Source: Psychrilyobacter piezotolerans (lineage in GTDB: Bacteria > Fusobacteriota > Fusobacteriia > Fusobacteriales > Fusobacteriaceae). From it: a stretch of DNA of 64,000 nucleotides. The stretch covers positions 62,001-126,000 of the forward strand of contig NZ_QUAJ01000005.1 in NCBI RefSeq assembly GCF_003391055.1, in the 5' to 3' direction. The notes under the pieces are model-generated. The model did no database searches and had not been told where the DNA came from. It saw only the letters and a program-made list of their open reading frames with translations. The translations under genes and the position numbers were made by a program. Positions 25,421 through 34,481 of the stretch are shown piece after piece (positions within the stretch are counted from its first letter, which is position 1; the number at the start of each line of letters is the position of its first letter).

Positions 25421-27292
25421 ATGATGAGTAAGAAAATGCAAAGAAGCTTAAATCAATCTATGTATAAGTATCTTCCAAATGCTTGGGTAGATTTTTATGA
25501 TAAAGAAAGTAGAGAGTCTTTTGTAGGCTTAGTAAAAAAATGGTCATCTCAACCTGATCATTATGTAAATAAACAAAGAGTACTGGACTCTTTAAAAACT
25601 ATCCTAGATTATTTTGAGGATTTTGGAGGAGTTGTTAGTGAGTTTGGTAAAATTAATGAAAATAATTTTCAAATAAAAAAACTAAATTGTCACGAAGATG
25701 AAAACTTTAGTGATATTATAGTAGAACTTAAACCTTTGGTATTCGTGTGTGAAAAGTGTAAGAAAGTAGAAACATATCAACATTCTGATTTATACTATAA
25801 ACATAAAAAAACATGCAGTTGTGGAGGAAAGTTAAGTCAAATTCAATTGATATATTCTTGTGAGTGTGGTTGGTCAGATGGGATGACTTTGCTTCCTTGT
25901 AATAACCATGGCTTTGGAGACATGCAATACAAAGGAAAATTTAAATTTACTTGTAAAAAATGTAACTATGAAAGACCAATGATAATGACTTGTCCACAAT
26001 GCCAAAAAAAAGGTTTAACCCCTCGTAATGCATTAGATCAAAGACACTTTCTTCCAGTGACACAGACTTTAATTGATATAGTTGACGAGTCAGAAGAAAA
26101 ATTAATCAAAGAAAAGGATGATTTTTTTAATTTAATGATAGGATGGTGGTTTGGAGGAATTAGTTCTGGAGAATATAATCAGTTGATAAAAAAAATTGGA
26201 AGAACAGAAGATTTTGAAAATACAGAAGCTTTTAAAATTGCGTATAGTACTTTAAAAGAAATTGGAATTCCAGATGAACAAGCTAAAGAAGTAGCATTAA
26301 AGAAGGCAAAGGAAAGTCTTGGAATTGATCAGCTTAAAAAATTAGAGGAACTAGTTTCTTCTAAAGTTAAGACAATGAAAACTAGTGATCTTAAAGAAAT
26401 AGCTATTTCTATATTAGAATATAAAAATATATTACAAAGTAAAAATTCATTATCACTAGACTATGCTCAAAGTAGAGCTTATTCTAATGGATTTATAACG
26501 GATGCTACAGGATATTCTTTAACAAATGAAAATTATGGGATTAAAAACTCACAAGTAAGTATGAAAGTTCCATTAGTTAATTGCTCGTTTGGGTACACAA
26601 GAGTATCAAGTGACCCTATTGCTGACGGTAGAACTGTGACAATAAAAAGTTTTGAAGAAAAACAAAAAAGAATAATTTATACAAACAAAATAGAAACAGA
26701 AGGCATTTTACTTGAATTTGACCGAACTAAAATTTTAGAATGGATGTTAGATAATAATTTTTTAGATAATAATTTAGTACCTAATCTAGAAGATGATGTA
26801 TCTGCTAAAGCGTGGTTTTTAGATAATATAAATCCAAAGGTTTCAACTTTTGAAGATTTTAGTTTAGAACAAGTTGATAAAAAAAATGCTTATACGAAGA
26901 GTGTTTATACTTTAATTCATAGTATTTCCCATACATTTATGAAAGAAGTAAGTACCCTATGTGGTTTAGATAAAAATTCGTTAAGTGAATATATCTTTCC
27001 AAATATACCAGCGGTATTTATCTACTGTCAAAACTCTCAAGGCTTGAATTTAGGATCTATGCAAAATACTTTTGAGAATAGTTATCATTTGATTTTTGAA
27101 AAAATAATGGAAAAAATAAATAAATGTATATTTGACCCTATATGCATTGAAGACAGGGGAGCATGTTTAGGATGCCTTTATATAAATGAGATCTCATGTA
27201 GTAATTTTAATAAAAACTTAAATAGAAAGTACCTTATAGGATACACAAATACCTACACTAAAAATGAGGATGTTAAAGGATTTTGGGAATAA
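25421..27292 (+). CDS. drmB: DrmB-like DUF1998 protein (DISARM family)
   Basis: The 623-residue protein carries zinc-finger cysteines in the first half (CEKCKKVE, CSCGG, CECGW, CKKCNYE, CPQCQKKG) and a C-terminal DUF1998 region with FIYCQNSQGLNLGSM and CLGCLYINEISC. In DISARM, DrmB forms a complex with DrmA and helps hold DNA. It starts 12 bases after drmA with GGGAGG before two adjacent ATGs. No DNA methylase, DrmC phospholipase or DrmE is found in the window, so the system differs from class 1 and class 2 DISARM. Confidence 0.85.
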   Translation: MMSKKMQRSLNQSMYKYLPNAWVDFYDKESRESFVGLVKKWSSQPDHYVNKQRVLDSLKTILDYFEDFGGVVSEFGKINENNFQIKKLNCHEDENFSDIIVELKPLVFVCEKCKKVETYQHSDLYYKHKKTCSCGGKLSQIQLIYSCECGWSDGMTLLPCNNHGFGDMQYKGKFKFTCKKCNYERPMIMTCPQCQKKGLTPRNALDQRHFLPVTQTLIDIVDESEEKLIKEKDDFFNLMIGWWFGGISSGEYNQLIKKIGRTEDFENTEAFKIAYSTLKEIGIPDEQAKEVALKKAKESLGIDQLKKLEELVSSKVKTMKTSDLKEIAISILEYKNILQSKNSLSLDYAQSRAYSNGFITDATGYSLTNENYGIKNSQVSMKVPLVNCSFGYTRVSSDPIADGRTVTIKSFEEKQKRIIYTNKIETEGILLEFDRTKILEWMLDNNFLDNNLVPNLEDDVSAKAWFLDNINPKVSTFEDFSLEQVDKKNAYTKSVYTLIHSISHTFMKEVSTLCGLDKNSLSEYIFPNIPAVFIYCQNSQGLNLGSMQNTFENSYHLIFEKIMEKINKCIFDPICIEDRGACLGCLYINEISCSNFNKNLNRKYLIGYTNTYTKNEDVKGFWE

Positions 27293-27293
27293 T

Positions 27294-28790
27294 ATGGCGA
27301 TTATGTACCCCCAAAATATAGACATATATAGTCCGACAAAATCAGAAAGAATAATTTATAATGTTCTTGAAAAAGGGCTTTCAGATAGTTATCAAATTTT
27401 TTATTCTGTTAAATGGTACTCTATTGAAAATGGAGTTAGACAAAATAGTGAATGTGATTTTTTAATATTTAATCCAAGTTATGGTTACTTATGTATGGAA
27501 GTCAAAGGTGGAGAGCAAATACATGTAGAAAATAATGAGTGGAAATTAAAATTAAAAAATGGCACTAGAAATTTAAGAGAAAGTCCATATTCACAAGCTG
27601 AAAAAAGTATGTATTTTTTTAAAAAATATTATGAAGATGAATGCTTAGAATTTTATCAAGGAATATTTGGTTATGTCGTATCATTTCCACTTTATACAAT
27701 AGATGGTAGTTTAGCAACTAATGCTCCTAAAAATTTGACGATAGACATGAAAGACTTAAAAGATATATCAAAAAAAGTAAAAGAGGTTTTTTCATATTGG
27801 AGAGGAGTTAGAAAAAATAAAAGTTTCTTTTCAGAAAGTCAGAAAGAAAAATTCTTAAATTGCATAAAGAAAAGAATATCTTTATCTATTGCTGCAGGAT
27901 CCTTGATTGAACATCAGGAAAATCAATTTAAACTTTTAAACGAACAACAAGGAGAATTTTTAAGTTTTATAAGAGAGTATAAAAAAGTTTATATTTGTGG
28001 AGGAGCGGGAACTGGTAAAAGTTGGTTGTCTTATAAAAAATGGTTTTTGGAAAAACAAAAGCAGAAAGAGGCTGCAGTAGTAATTCCAGATGAAATTTTA
28101 AAAGAATTTTATAAGAAAATAAACAGCGATATCCAAGTTTTTACATATTCAGAGTTAATTATAATAAATCGAAATTTTGATTCTTTAATCGTAGATGAAG
28201 GTCAAGACTTTAGTAAAGAGATGAGTAACAAAGTTATCAGCTTTCTAAAAAATAAAGAATCTATTCTTTATGTTTTTTTGGATTTAAATCAAAACGTTAA
28301 AAGTATAGAATGGGATAATAATTTTTCTATTATTTATCCACCCTTTTATCTTAAAAGAAATGTTCGTAACACTTCAAGGATTTTGGAATGGACGAAGGAA
28401 AAAACTGAATTACTCATCGACTCTTTTCCAATGAGTGTCCAAGGTATTTATCCAGAAAAAATATTCGCTAAAACAAAATATAATCTTGTTAAAAATCTTG
28501 AGAAGATTATAAATAATTTATACAAAGAAGGAGTGGATATTAACTCCATTGTAATTTTATCTGATAAAGATTATAAGCAATCTAAATTAAGTGAAATATC
28601 AGAGATTTCTAAATGGAAAATATCACAAGAAGTAAAATTAAATAACTTAAGATTTAGTACAATAAAGAAATTTAAAGGTTTAGAATCTAATGTTGTAATT
28701 TTTTTAAATCATTTTGAAGCAACTGACATTGAATTATATATTGCTTATACAAGAGCTAAATTTTATTTATATGAGATAATTGTAGAATAA
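27294..28790 (+). CDS. NERD nuclease fused to UvrD-like helicase
   Basis: I place the start at the ATG at 27294, directly after the drmB stop. An upstream in-frame ATG at 27264 overlaps drmB. The protein of 498 residues has a NERD nuclease domain with ECDFLIF (Asp55) and CMEVKGG (Glu69, Lys71), the pattern of the restriction fold. An SF1 helicase core follows with GGAGTGKS (236-243), IVDEGQDF as Walker B, and IAYTRAKFYLYE as motif VI. It should process DNA, joining unwinding and cutting. It is the last gene of the operon and may supply the nuclease that ordinary DISARM gets from DrmC. Confidence 0.85.
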   Translation: MAIMYPQNIDIYSPTKSERIIYNVLEKGLSDSYQIFYSVKWYSIENGVRQNSECDFLIFNPSYGYLCMEVKGGEQIHVENNEWKLKLKNGTRNLRESPYSQAEKSMYFFKKYYEDECLEFYQGIFGYVVSFPLYTIDGSLATNAPKNLTIDMKDLKDISKKVKEVFSYWRGVRKNKSFFSESQKEKFLNCIKKRISLSIAAGSLIEHQENQFKLLNEQQGEFLSFIREYKKVYICGGAGTGKSWLSYKKWFLEKQKQKEAAVVIPDEILKEFYKKINSDIQVFTYSELIIINRNFDSLIVDEGQDFSKEMSNKVISFLKNKESILYVFLDLNQNVKSIEWDNNFSIIYPPFYLKRNVRNTSRILEWTKEKTELLIDSFPMSVQGIYPEKIFAKTKYNLVKNLEKIINNLYKEGVDINSIVILSDKDYKQSKLSEISEISKWKISQEVKLNNLRFSTIKKFKGLESNVVIFLNHFEATDIELYIAYTRAKFYLYEIIVE

Positions 28791-28842
28791 AAAAAACCTC
28801 TATTAAAACTATAGGGCCTTTTCCAAATTACATGTAAAATAT

Positions 28843-28996
28843 AGGCTCTAACGTGTGCCTCTATTTGGATTATTATTTAGTAGGGAGACGCGTTGTATTC
28901 ACTGATAAACTTGAACCCCCCAAAATTAATAAAAGATCCTAAAAAAGTTAGGATCTTTTTTAATTACTTTTGAGGACACAGGCTCTAACGTGTGCC
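28843..28996. repeat. 17-bp direct repeat pair
   Basis: AGGCTCTAACGTGTGCC occurs at 28843-28859 and 28980-28996, on either side of a terminator. Their function is unknown. They may mark a small duplication or a short mobile insertion. Confidence 0.8.
28931..28962 (+). terminator. Terminator of defence operon
   Basis: AAAAGATCCTA and TAGGATCTTTT pair around a 7-base loop and are followed by a T-run. It closes the rightward operon. Confidence 0.85.
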
Positions 28997-29080
28997 CATA
29001 CAATATTAATTAGAATGTATTTAATGTTACTTTTTACTCGCTTTGTAATATTCATAAATGAAGTCAATAAAATTAAACTT

Positions 29081-29113
29081 AAAAAGGACACTATTAATGG
29101 TGTCCTTTTTTTA
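29081..29113. terminator. Terminator hairpin (repeated family)
   Basis: AAAAAGGACAC pairs with GTGTCCTTTTT. The 30 bases before it (ATAAATGAAGTCAATAAAAT) recur at 37470-37490 before another GGACAC/GTGTCC hairpin, so this is a dispersed terminator unit. It also serves the leftward TM2 gene. Confidence 0.8.
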
Positions 29114-29333
29114 TCTCTCTATTTTGAAAACACCTGTTAAAATTAATGCCAGATCCAGAAGTATCAATGGAGTTGCTATAGGAAGTAAGTCAGTTAGATA
29201 CAGCATCAATAATCCTGTTTTGTATTTACCATTATAGAACCTATGTACTCCTAGACCACCGGCTACAAAACATAGGGCAAATGTTATGATCCAGTGAATA
29301 TCATAATCTTCTTTTTTTATTTCTAATCACCAT
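29111..29333 (-). pseudogene. TM2-domain membrane protein, frameshifted
   Basis: The leftward frame encodes a TM2 domain: HWIITFALCFVAGGLGVHRFY, then NGKYKTGLLMLYLTDLLP and a last hydrophobic helix. GGLGVHRFY is the family hallmark. No start lies in that frame, because a stop occurs just upstream. An ATG at 29333 followed by VIRNKK joins the frame only if one base is removed from a run of seven A. So the gene is either broken by a slip in the poly-A run or uses frameshifting. TM2 proteins are small inner-membrane proteins of unclear role. Confidence 0.7.
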
Positions 29334-29654
29334 CCACTCTTATATTAGTCTTACTCAAAAATTTTAAGAAGTCAAGGAGGGTATACCACTTCAGCTAATT
29401 TTATTTTCAGAATAATCAGTCCCACCCTTTTAAAAAAAATCTATATTTCGTCTGATTTTGTACAGTTTTGTGGTTAAAAATTAAATTTTAAAAGTTACGT
29501 TTAGAGCTTGTCCAAAACGAAATAATATTAAATCATCTAGTTTTACCGTTTTAAATTGATATTAAGTATTAAACAAAAAGTTTTTATTGAACTCTAGAAT
29601 CAAAACAATAAATATAGTATAATAGAGTATAAAAATAATTTTTGGGGGTAAAAA
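29334..29654. other. Promoter region before resolvase
   Basis: No gene seen. TATAAT-like boxes occur close to the resolvase start (TATAGTATAATAGAG at about 29613-29627). The remainder is AT-rich spacer. Confidence 0.4.
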
Positions 29655-30275
29655 ATGAAAATAGGATATTGCCGTGTAAGTTCTATAGATCAAAACATTG
29701 ATCATCAAATAAATATTTTGAAAGAAGAAGGATGCGAAAAAATTTATCATGAAAAAATAAGTGGGAAAAATGCAGATAGATTAGAATTGAAAGAAATGTT
29801 ATCAAATTTAAAAAAAGATGATGTTGTAGTCTCAACATCATTTAATAGAGTTGCTAGGAACACAAAAGATTTATTGGAAATAGTAGAAACCATAGAAGAG
29901 GCAGGAGCATCGTTTAAAAGTTTAAAAGAGGATGTAGGTACTAAAGGGGCATTTGGTAAGTTTGTAGTTACAATGTTAGGTGCAGTCGCATCATTTGAAA
30001 GAGAACTCATGCTCGAAAAACAAAAAGATGGGATCGCCAGGGCTAAGTCATTAGGAAAGTACAAAGGGAAGAAGAGAACATTTTTTATAGATGATAGCTT
30101 AAAAAAATGTTTTGATATGAGATTAAATAAAATCATCACCTCTAAAGAGGCTTTAAGGATGTCAGGTCTTAAACAGAATACTTATTATAAATTATTCCAG
30201 GAATATAAAAGTGACCTTATTAAAAAATATGAAAAAGAACATGGAGCTGCAATCCCATTATTTTTAAAAAAATAA
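29655..30275 (+). CDS. Small serine resolvase/invertase
   Basis: The 206-residue protein belongs to the resolvase/invertase family. MKIGYCRVSSIDQN gives the catalytic serine at 9 or 10, and the arginines of the active site appear in SFNRVARNTKDLLE. GAVASFERELMLEKQKDGIARAK is the long E helix. A C-terminal HTH (TSKEALRMSGLKQNTYYKLFQEY) follows. It could resolve cointegrates or invert a local segment, and is distinct from the large serine recombinase at 1084. The ATG has GGGGG upstream. A 20-bp-arm inverted repeat follows directly. Confidence 0.92.
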   Translation: MKIGYCRVSSIDQNIDHQINILKEEGCEKIYHEKISGKNADRLELKEMLSNLKKDDVVVSTSFNRVARNTKDLLEIVETIEEAGASFKSLKEDVGTKGAFGKFVVTMLGAVASFERELMLEKQKDGIARAKSLGKYKGKKRTFFIDDSLKKCFDMRLNKIITSKEALRMSGLKQNTYYKLFQEYKSDLIKKYEKEHGAAIPLFLKK

Positions 30276-30288
30276 AGAGAGAGAAATT

Positions 30289-30353
30289 TATACTGTAACC
30301 TGTAAACTTTCCCACTCTTTTTTTCTAGTGTCTAGTTTACAGGTTACAGTATA
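30289..30353. repeat. Long inverted repeat, 20-bp arms (copy 1)
   Basis: TATACTGTAACCTGTAAACT (30289-30308) and its perfect complement (30334-30353) enclose 25 bases with an inner CACT/AGTG pair and a T-run. A related unit is at 46060-46106. It can act as a terminator on both strands or be a small mobile repeat. Confidence 0.85.
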
Positions 30354-30438
30354 GAATACATATGCCCTTTTCTTTGTCATCTAGATCACATCTATATTTT
30401 TTCGGTGTATGTGTTTTAGATACCATTCACTTATTTCA

Positions 30439-30675
30439 TCAATCAATGATGGGGCAAATAGGCGTAATACTCTTCCTAAAGAGATATGAACTTAAAAATA
30501 AGATTAAAAATAACATTAAAGTAATGTTAGATATAAATTTTAATATGTCATCATGTACACAAATACCATTTAATTTTAAAATACCCGCAAAAACAAGGAG
30601 GATTAATAGTGTAAGATAGGGTCCTAGGACAATAACACCAAAGAATAGAATAATACCTAAATTTTCAAATTTCAT
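30439..30675 (-). CDS. Small membrane protein (78 aa)
   Basis: The ATG at 30675 has AAAGGAG upstream. The product has two hydrophobic helices (LGIILFFGVIVLGPYLTLLI and ISNITLMLFLILFLSSYLF) with a short polar loop containing CVHDD. I do not recognise it. It lies just past the large 608-residue gene, in the same leftward direction but 52 bases downstream, so it may be the last gene in that transcript. Confidence 0.6.
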   Translation of the reverse strand: MKFENLGIILFFGVIVLGPYLTLLILLVFAGILKLNGICVHDDILKFISNITLMLFLILFLSSYLFRKSITPICPIID

Positions 30676-30727
30676 AGACTATTCTCCTTTTTTATCTCAT
30701 ATAAGAATTCTTGTGAGTTTCCTTGGA

Positions 30728-32554
30728 TCATGTTGTCGTTTCTTTAGGTGGCTTCCATTTTATATCCATTCTTAACTCTCCTGGTTCTACAGAGCGGATA
30801 GATTGAGCAAAACGAGGCCATTCTAATGCCCAATGTATATATTTAATTGCATCATTTATCAAACGTTCTAACCCTTCTTGCACCTTTGGATTTAAATCTT
30901 CTATCGATTCAATCTTATCATAATTTTTTTTATTTGGATTAAACAACCCCCATCCTATCCATTCATTATTTTTTTCAATTTTAAACTCTTTACAAGTAGA
31001 GGTGTTAAATTTTTTCTGAATGTCGCGTGGATCCCCCACCCATAATGCTGCAAAACTTTTTTTATCCTCATCAATATTTAAATTATTCCACAATTTTCTA
31101 ACTTTTTCAATTCTCTCTAAAGCTACTTTTTGTAATTTCCCTTTTAATATCATCTCATCCTCATATAATTTGCCACGCTTTAAAGACTCGCTTAAAGCAA
31201 TAGTAAGCGAACCACTTTTATCACTTAGAGGGATTTCTCCTTCTATATGAGCGTAGTTATATGTAGAATCCGGTTGGATCCATGCATCCATTATGGTCCC
31301 CCATAGTACCGTAGGGATATAACTTCCAAGTACATAAAAACCTACATTCGTTACAGGTCCCCTCTCTTTTTTTAACATACTATCTGGAATTATTGGAGTC
31401 CAATATCTTTCCGTACCCGGTATTTTTAAAGGCTCAGCTGATAAATGTTTTAACTCTCTGTGCAAGATATATTTTAAATGATCATCGATCCACATGACAT
31501 TCAAATGAAAATTACTAAATGGCGGTAAATCTAGAATTGCGCCCTCACTTAGACAAAAGAGCGCCCCTGAAATAACAGAAGATATTGGATTACTGCCGAT
31601 AACTTTAATTCCCTCATTTTTAATATTTGTTATTTTTCTAATGTTTTCAATATCTGTTTCCTCAAGTATATTCTCGATTCTTAATCTGTTTTCGTTGTCA
31701 TTTATTCCATAAAACTTTTCTATTAATATGGGATCAAATGCATTTTCGAATACTTTTTCGAGACCTGCTTCCTTAATTCCTCCAATGCAATTAATAAGCT
31801 CAGGTTTTGCCAATAGCGCAGGGAATACACGAGTTGGAAATGCTCCAATCCAATCGTCTGGCGTCCAGTTAGCTAGTTGTATATTTAATGATCGCTTGAG
31901 TGGTCGCGTGTATGATGAAGAAAAAAGAAAAGAATAGATACGTGGATCTGAATTGCAATGCTCATAATTTACTCTAGATGAAGTTATTGAATTTTGTAAT
32001 GGCGCCCCATCTGGTAAATTACTATTATTGAAAAGAACATCCCAATCTATACGAAACACGGGGATGTTAGACCCTATATGACGTAATCTTATTATTGCTT
32101 CTACAATTTTTGATGTATCATATTTCATCCCTTTTTCTTCACCACCTAAAAAATGTCTTAGCTTTATTGCTTCTAATCTAGAACGCTCTCCTCTCAAATT
32201 ATTAACTATAGGATATAAATCATTTGCGGTAATAAAACGTATCCTTTGCACTAAAGTTTTATCTCCACTATTTCCATCTAAAGATATTTCATTTAGAAGT
32301 GCATTAATTTTTTTCTGTAATTCCAATGCTTTGTTATAGTGTTTGCAAAATTCATTCGGATCAAAATCAGCTCCCACAGTATTCAATAAATCTATCCAGC
32401 CTGGATCATAAAATAATACCAATATTCCTTCTTGCTCCGAGTGACTTAAAACTTCCTTTAACATTCCAACATATTTTTTAAAAATTTCGAATTCTTTATC
32501 TTTTCCAGGACAATAATGAGAAAACAAAATATACTTAACTGGTATATATGACAT
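30728..32554 (-). CDS. Uncharacterised large protein (608 aa)
   Basis: I do not recognise this cytoplasmic protein. The first 40 residues (KYILFSHYCPGKDKEFEIFKKYVGM) start with a strand. IPVFRIDWDVLF at about 168-179 contains a DxD-type pattern, and VMWIDDHLKY occurs near 352. DxD and IDDH would suit a glycosyltransferase or other nucleotide-sugar enzyme, but the order is not decisive. The C-terminus is rich in Trp (HWALEWPRFAQS). The ATG at 32554 has AGGAGG upstream (CTCCT on the plus strand). The ADP-ribosylglycohydrolase gene lies upstream in the same direction. An ADP-ribose-linked function is possible but unproven. Confidence 0.6.
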   Translation of the reverse strand: MSYIPVKYILFSHYCPGKDKEFEIFKKYVGMLKEVLSHSEQEGILVLFYDPGWIDLLNTVGADFDPNEFCKHYNKALELQKKINALLNEISLDGNSGDKTLVQRIRFITANDLYPIVNNLRGERSRLEAIKLRHFLGGEEKGMKYDTSKIVEAIIRLRHIGSNIPVFRIDWDVLFNNSNLPDGAPLQNSITSSRVNYEHCNSDPRIYSFLFSSSYTRPLKRSLNIQLANWTPDDWIGAFPTRVFPALLAKPELINCIGGIKEAGLEKVFENAFDPILIEKFYGINDNENRLRIENILEETDIENIRKITNIKNEGIKVIGSNPISSVISGALFCLSEGAILDLPPFSNFHLNVMWIDDHLKYILHRELKHLSAEPLKIPGTERYWTPIIPDSMLKKERGPVTNVGFYVLGSYIPTVLWGTIMDAWIQPDSTYNYAHIEGEIPLSDKSGSLTIALSESLKRGKLYEDEMILKGKLQKVALERIEKVRKLWNNLNIDEDKKSFAALWVGDPRDIQKKFNTSTCKEFKIEKNNEWIGWGLFNPNKKNYDKIESIEDLNPKVQEGLERLINDAIKYIHWALEWPRFAQSIRSVEPGELRMDIKWKPPKETTT

Positions 32555-32963
32555 ACAAGCACCTCCTAAATTTAAATTATAATTATGATAAAAATAACAA
32601 AGGGGACAAAAAATAATGAAATTCAGTCAAAATATACTCGACGACTATACAGTAGACAAAACAAATAAAACATGAAATTTTTTTATATTTGATTCTTTTT
32701 TCACCTCTAATCATAGCTAATATTAATGATAAAAATGATTCCCTAAATCAGTTGACCAAAACCATGCAAAGTATATTTTATTTAATTTTCAAATATACTT
32801 AATAATTAAGCGATAAGCTATATAATAAAACAAATATTAAATGACAAAATGAATTTCTATAAATATATCAAAAAAAAACTTAAAATCCTTTTTTATCTCA
32901 ACAAGTGAAAGGACATCATTAAAAATTCTCTAAATTACAATTTCTTTAATACTTATGGCTTAT
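32555..32963. other. Gene-free stretch
   Basis: About 400 bases of very AT-rich DNA between two leftward genes. No frame, hairpin with T-run or repeat stands out. It probably holds the promoter of the 608-residue gene. Confidence 0.4.
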
Positions 32964-34016
32964 TTACCACCCCGGATACTTCTTCCACCACTCGTTTTTA
33001 TCTTTAAAGCAGATCAATAAATCATCTGCCAACTCAACTATTTCATAAAATAATTCTACATTGTCAGTCCATTTTTTTGGAATTGAACTTATACCTAAAT
33101 ATGCTCCTAAAATATTTCCTGTTATAGATCCGGTACTATCACTGTCACCACTATGATTTGCTGCCATACTGACTCCTTTTTCAAAATTACTGTCTGCTAA
33201 CAGCGAGCAATAAATGGAAATAGCTATAGCTTCTTCAGCTACCCACCCTTCCCCAATTCTTTTTATATCTTCTTCAGTGGATTTCGATTCCAAAGCTAAC
33301 TTTATAGCTAATTGTATTTTACTTAAACATTTTTCATGATATTTTTTTGTTTTTAATATCTCTAAAGAATTATTGATTGAATAGATTATAGACATACCTG
33401 AAATAATATTAGATATAACCATAGCAAAAACACCGGCTGCAAGATATCCAGAAGGATGCCCATGTGTAATGGCTGCTATTTCACACGCTAACTCAAACAC
33501 CATATCCTCGCGGACACAAAGTCCAACAGGTGCAACTCTCATAACCCCTCCGCAACCCTTACTATTATTTATTGGCTTTTCAACATCTCCCATTACACCT
33601 TTAACAAGCGATGATATACAGGTATATCCTGGAGATCTCCTGGCATGTAGGTCCTCTACTTTAATCAGCCATCCATCATATTCAGTTTCTTTAAAATTTT
33701 TATTTTGAGTTTTCTCTCCCTGTGTGTAGAACCATCGTAGATAAGCGTGAAAAACTACTGATGTAGGATCACAAATACCCTTATAGTTTTGACGAACATT
33801 TCCCCGCAATAATCCCTCTGCAGTAAACATAGTCATTTGGGTATCATCGGTAATCTTTGCTTTATGCTTTTTATCATAAACTAAATCTTTTATCCCATTT
33901 TTTCCAAATTTCTTTTTTATTTTTTCCAAAGACATAAATTCTATCGGGGCACCTAAGGCATCACTAACAGCTCCACCAATAAGGCATCCTCTAAAATACT
34001 CATTACTTCTCTTCAT
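32964..34016 (-). CDS. ADP-ribosylglycohydrolase family protein
   Basis: The 350-residue protein is of the DraG/ARH family, which removes ADP-ribose from arginine or other acceptors. It begins RGCLIGGAVSDALGAPIEF, has the metal-site motif KITDDTQMTMFTAEGLL (about 53-70) and the second site NHSGDSDSTGSITGNILGAY (about 283-302). Length and motifs are complete, so it should be active. ATG at 34016 has AAGGAG upstream. It may reverse ADP-ribosylation by a toxin or defence enzyme, or serve metabolism. A broken copy of part of this gene is at 51339-51470. Confidence 0.93.
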   Translation of the reverse strand: MKRSNEYFRGCLIGGAVSDALGAPIEFMSLEKIKKKFGKNGIKDLVYDKKHKAKITDDTQMTMFTAEGLLRGNVRQNYKGICDPTSVVFHAYLRWFYTQGEKTQNKNFKETEYDGWLIKVEDLHARRSPGYTCISSLVKGVMGDVEKPINNSKGCGGVMRVAPVGLCVREDMVFELACEIAAITHGHPSGYLAAGVFAMVISNIISGMSIIYSINNSLEILKTKKYHEKCLSKIQLAIKLALESKSTEEDIKRIGEGWVAEEAIAISIYCSLLADSNFEKGVSMAANHSGDSDSTGSITGNILGAYLGISSIPKKWTDNVELFYEIVELADDLLICFKDKNEWWKKYPGW

Positions 34017-34481
34017 GAAGAGCTCTCCTTTTTTTAAAGATTAATTTTTGATATAATTACTATTTATTCGATAATTATAAGACTTTCCTTTATTTCACAT
34101 TAACTATGTCGTTTTTAACCTAACTCTAAAGCGTGTCAAAAGCTGTTAAAATAATGTATGAAATAATGTAATATTTAGTGTACTAAATTTAATGAGCGAT
34201 AAATATAATACGATTTAAAAAAAGGAGTAAAAAATGAATATAATAAGAAATTAAATTGCATGTCATTTACTGGAGTTGTTGAGATTGAACAGATTTGAAG
34301 TGTTTTAACTACCTCGGACAGTCTGAACCCCAATAAAAAGGACAGGACTACAAACAAAAATAAAAAAAGGATTAAATAAATGAACAATAAATTACTTGTT
34401 GATTCATTAATTTTGGAACTTTCAAAAAATTGCTTAGAAGAATAGGTGAGCTGTTTGACAAACTAACCCACCATAGTACTT
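34017..34481. other. Region before the insertion sequence
   Basis: Contains the ARH upstream sequence (its 34045-34105 part recurs at 51415-51470) and two aborted rightward starts with ribosome binding sites: one of six codons at about 34234 and one of 21 codons (MNNKLLVDSLILELSKNCLEE) at 34381-34446. No intact gene. These look like residues left by rearrangement next to the IS. Confidence 0.4.

Noticed and set aside
30362-30619. Rightward 85-aa frame
   Set aside because: It is the complement of the small membrane protein at 30439-30675, which has a good ribosome binding site.
34175-34387. Hydrophobic 70-aa frame on the minus strand before the IS
   Set aside because: No ribosome binding site. 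The sequence is AT-rich DNA opposite to two short rightward starts.
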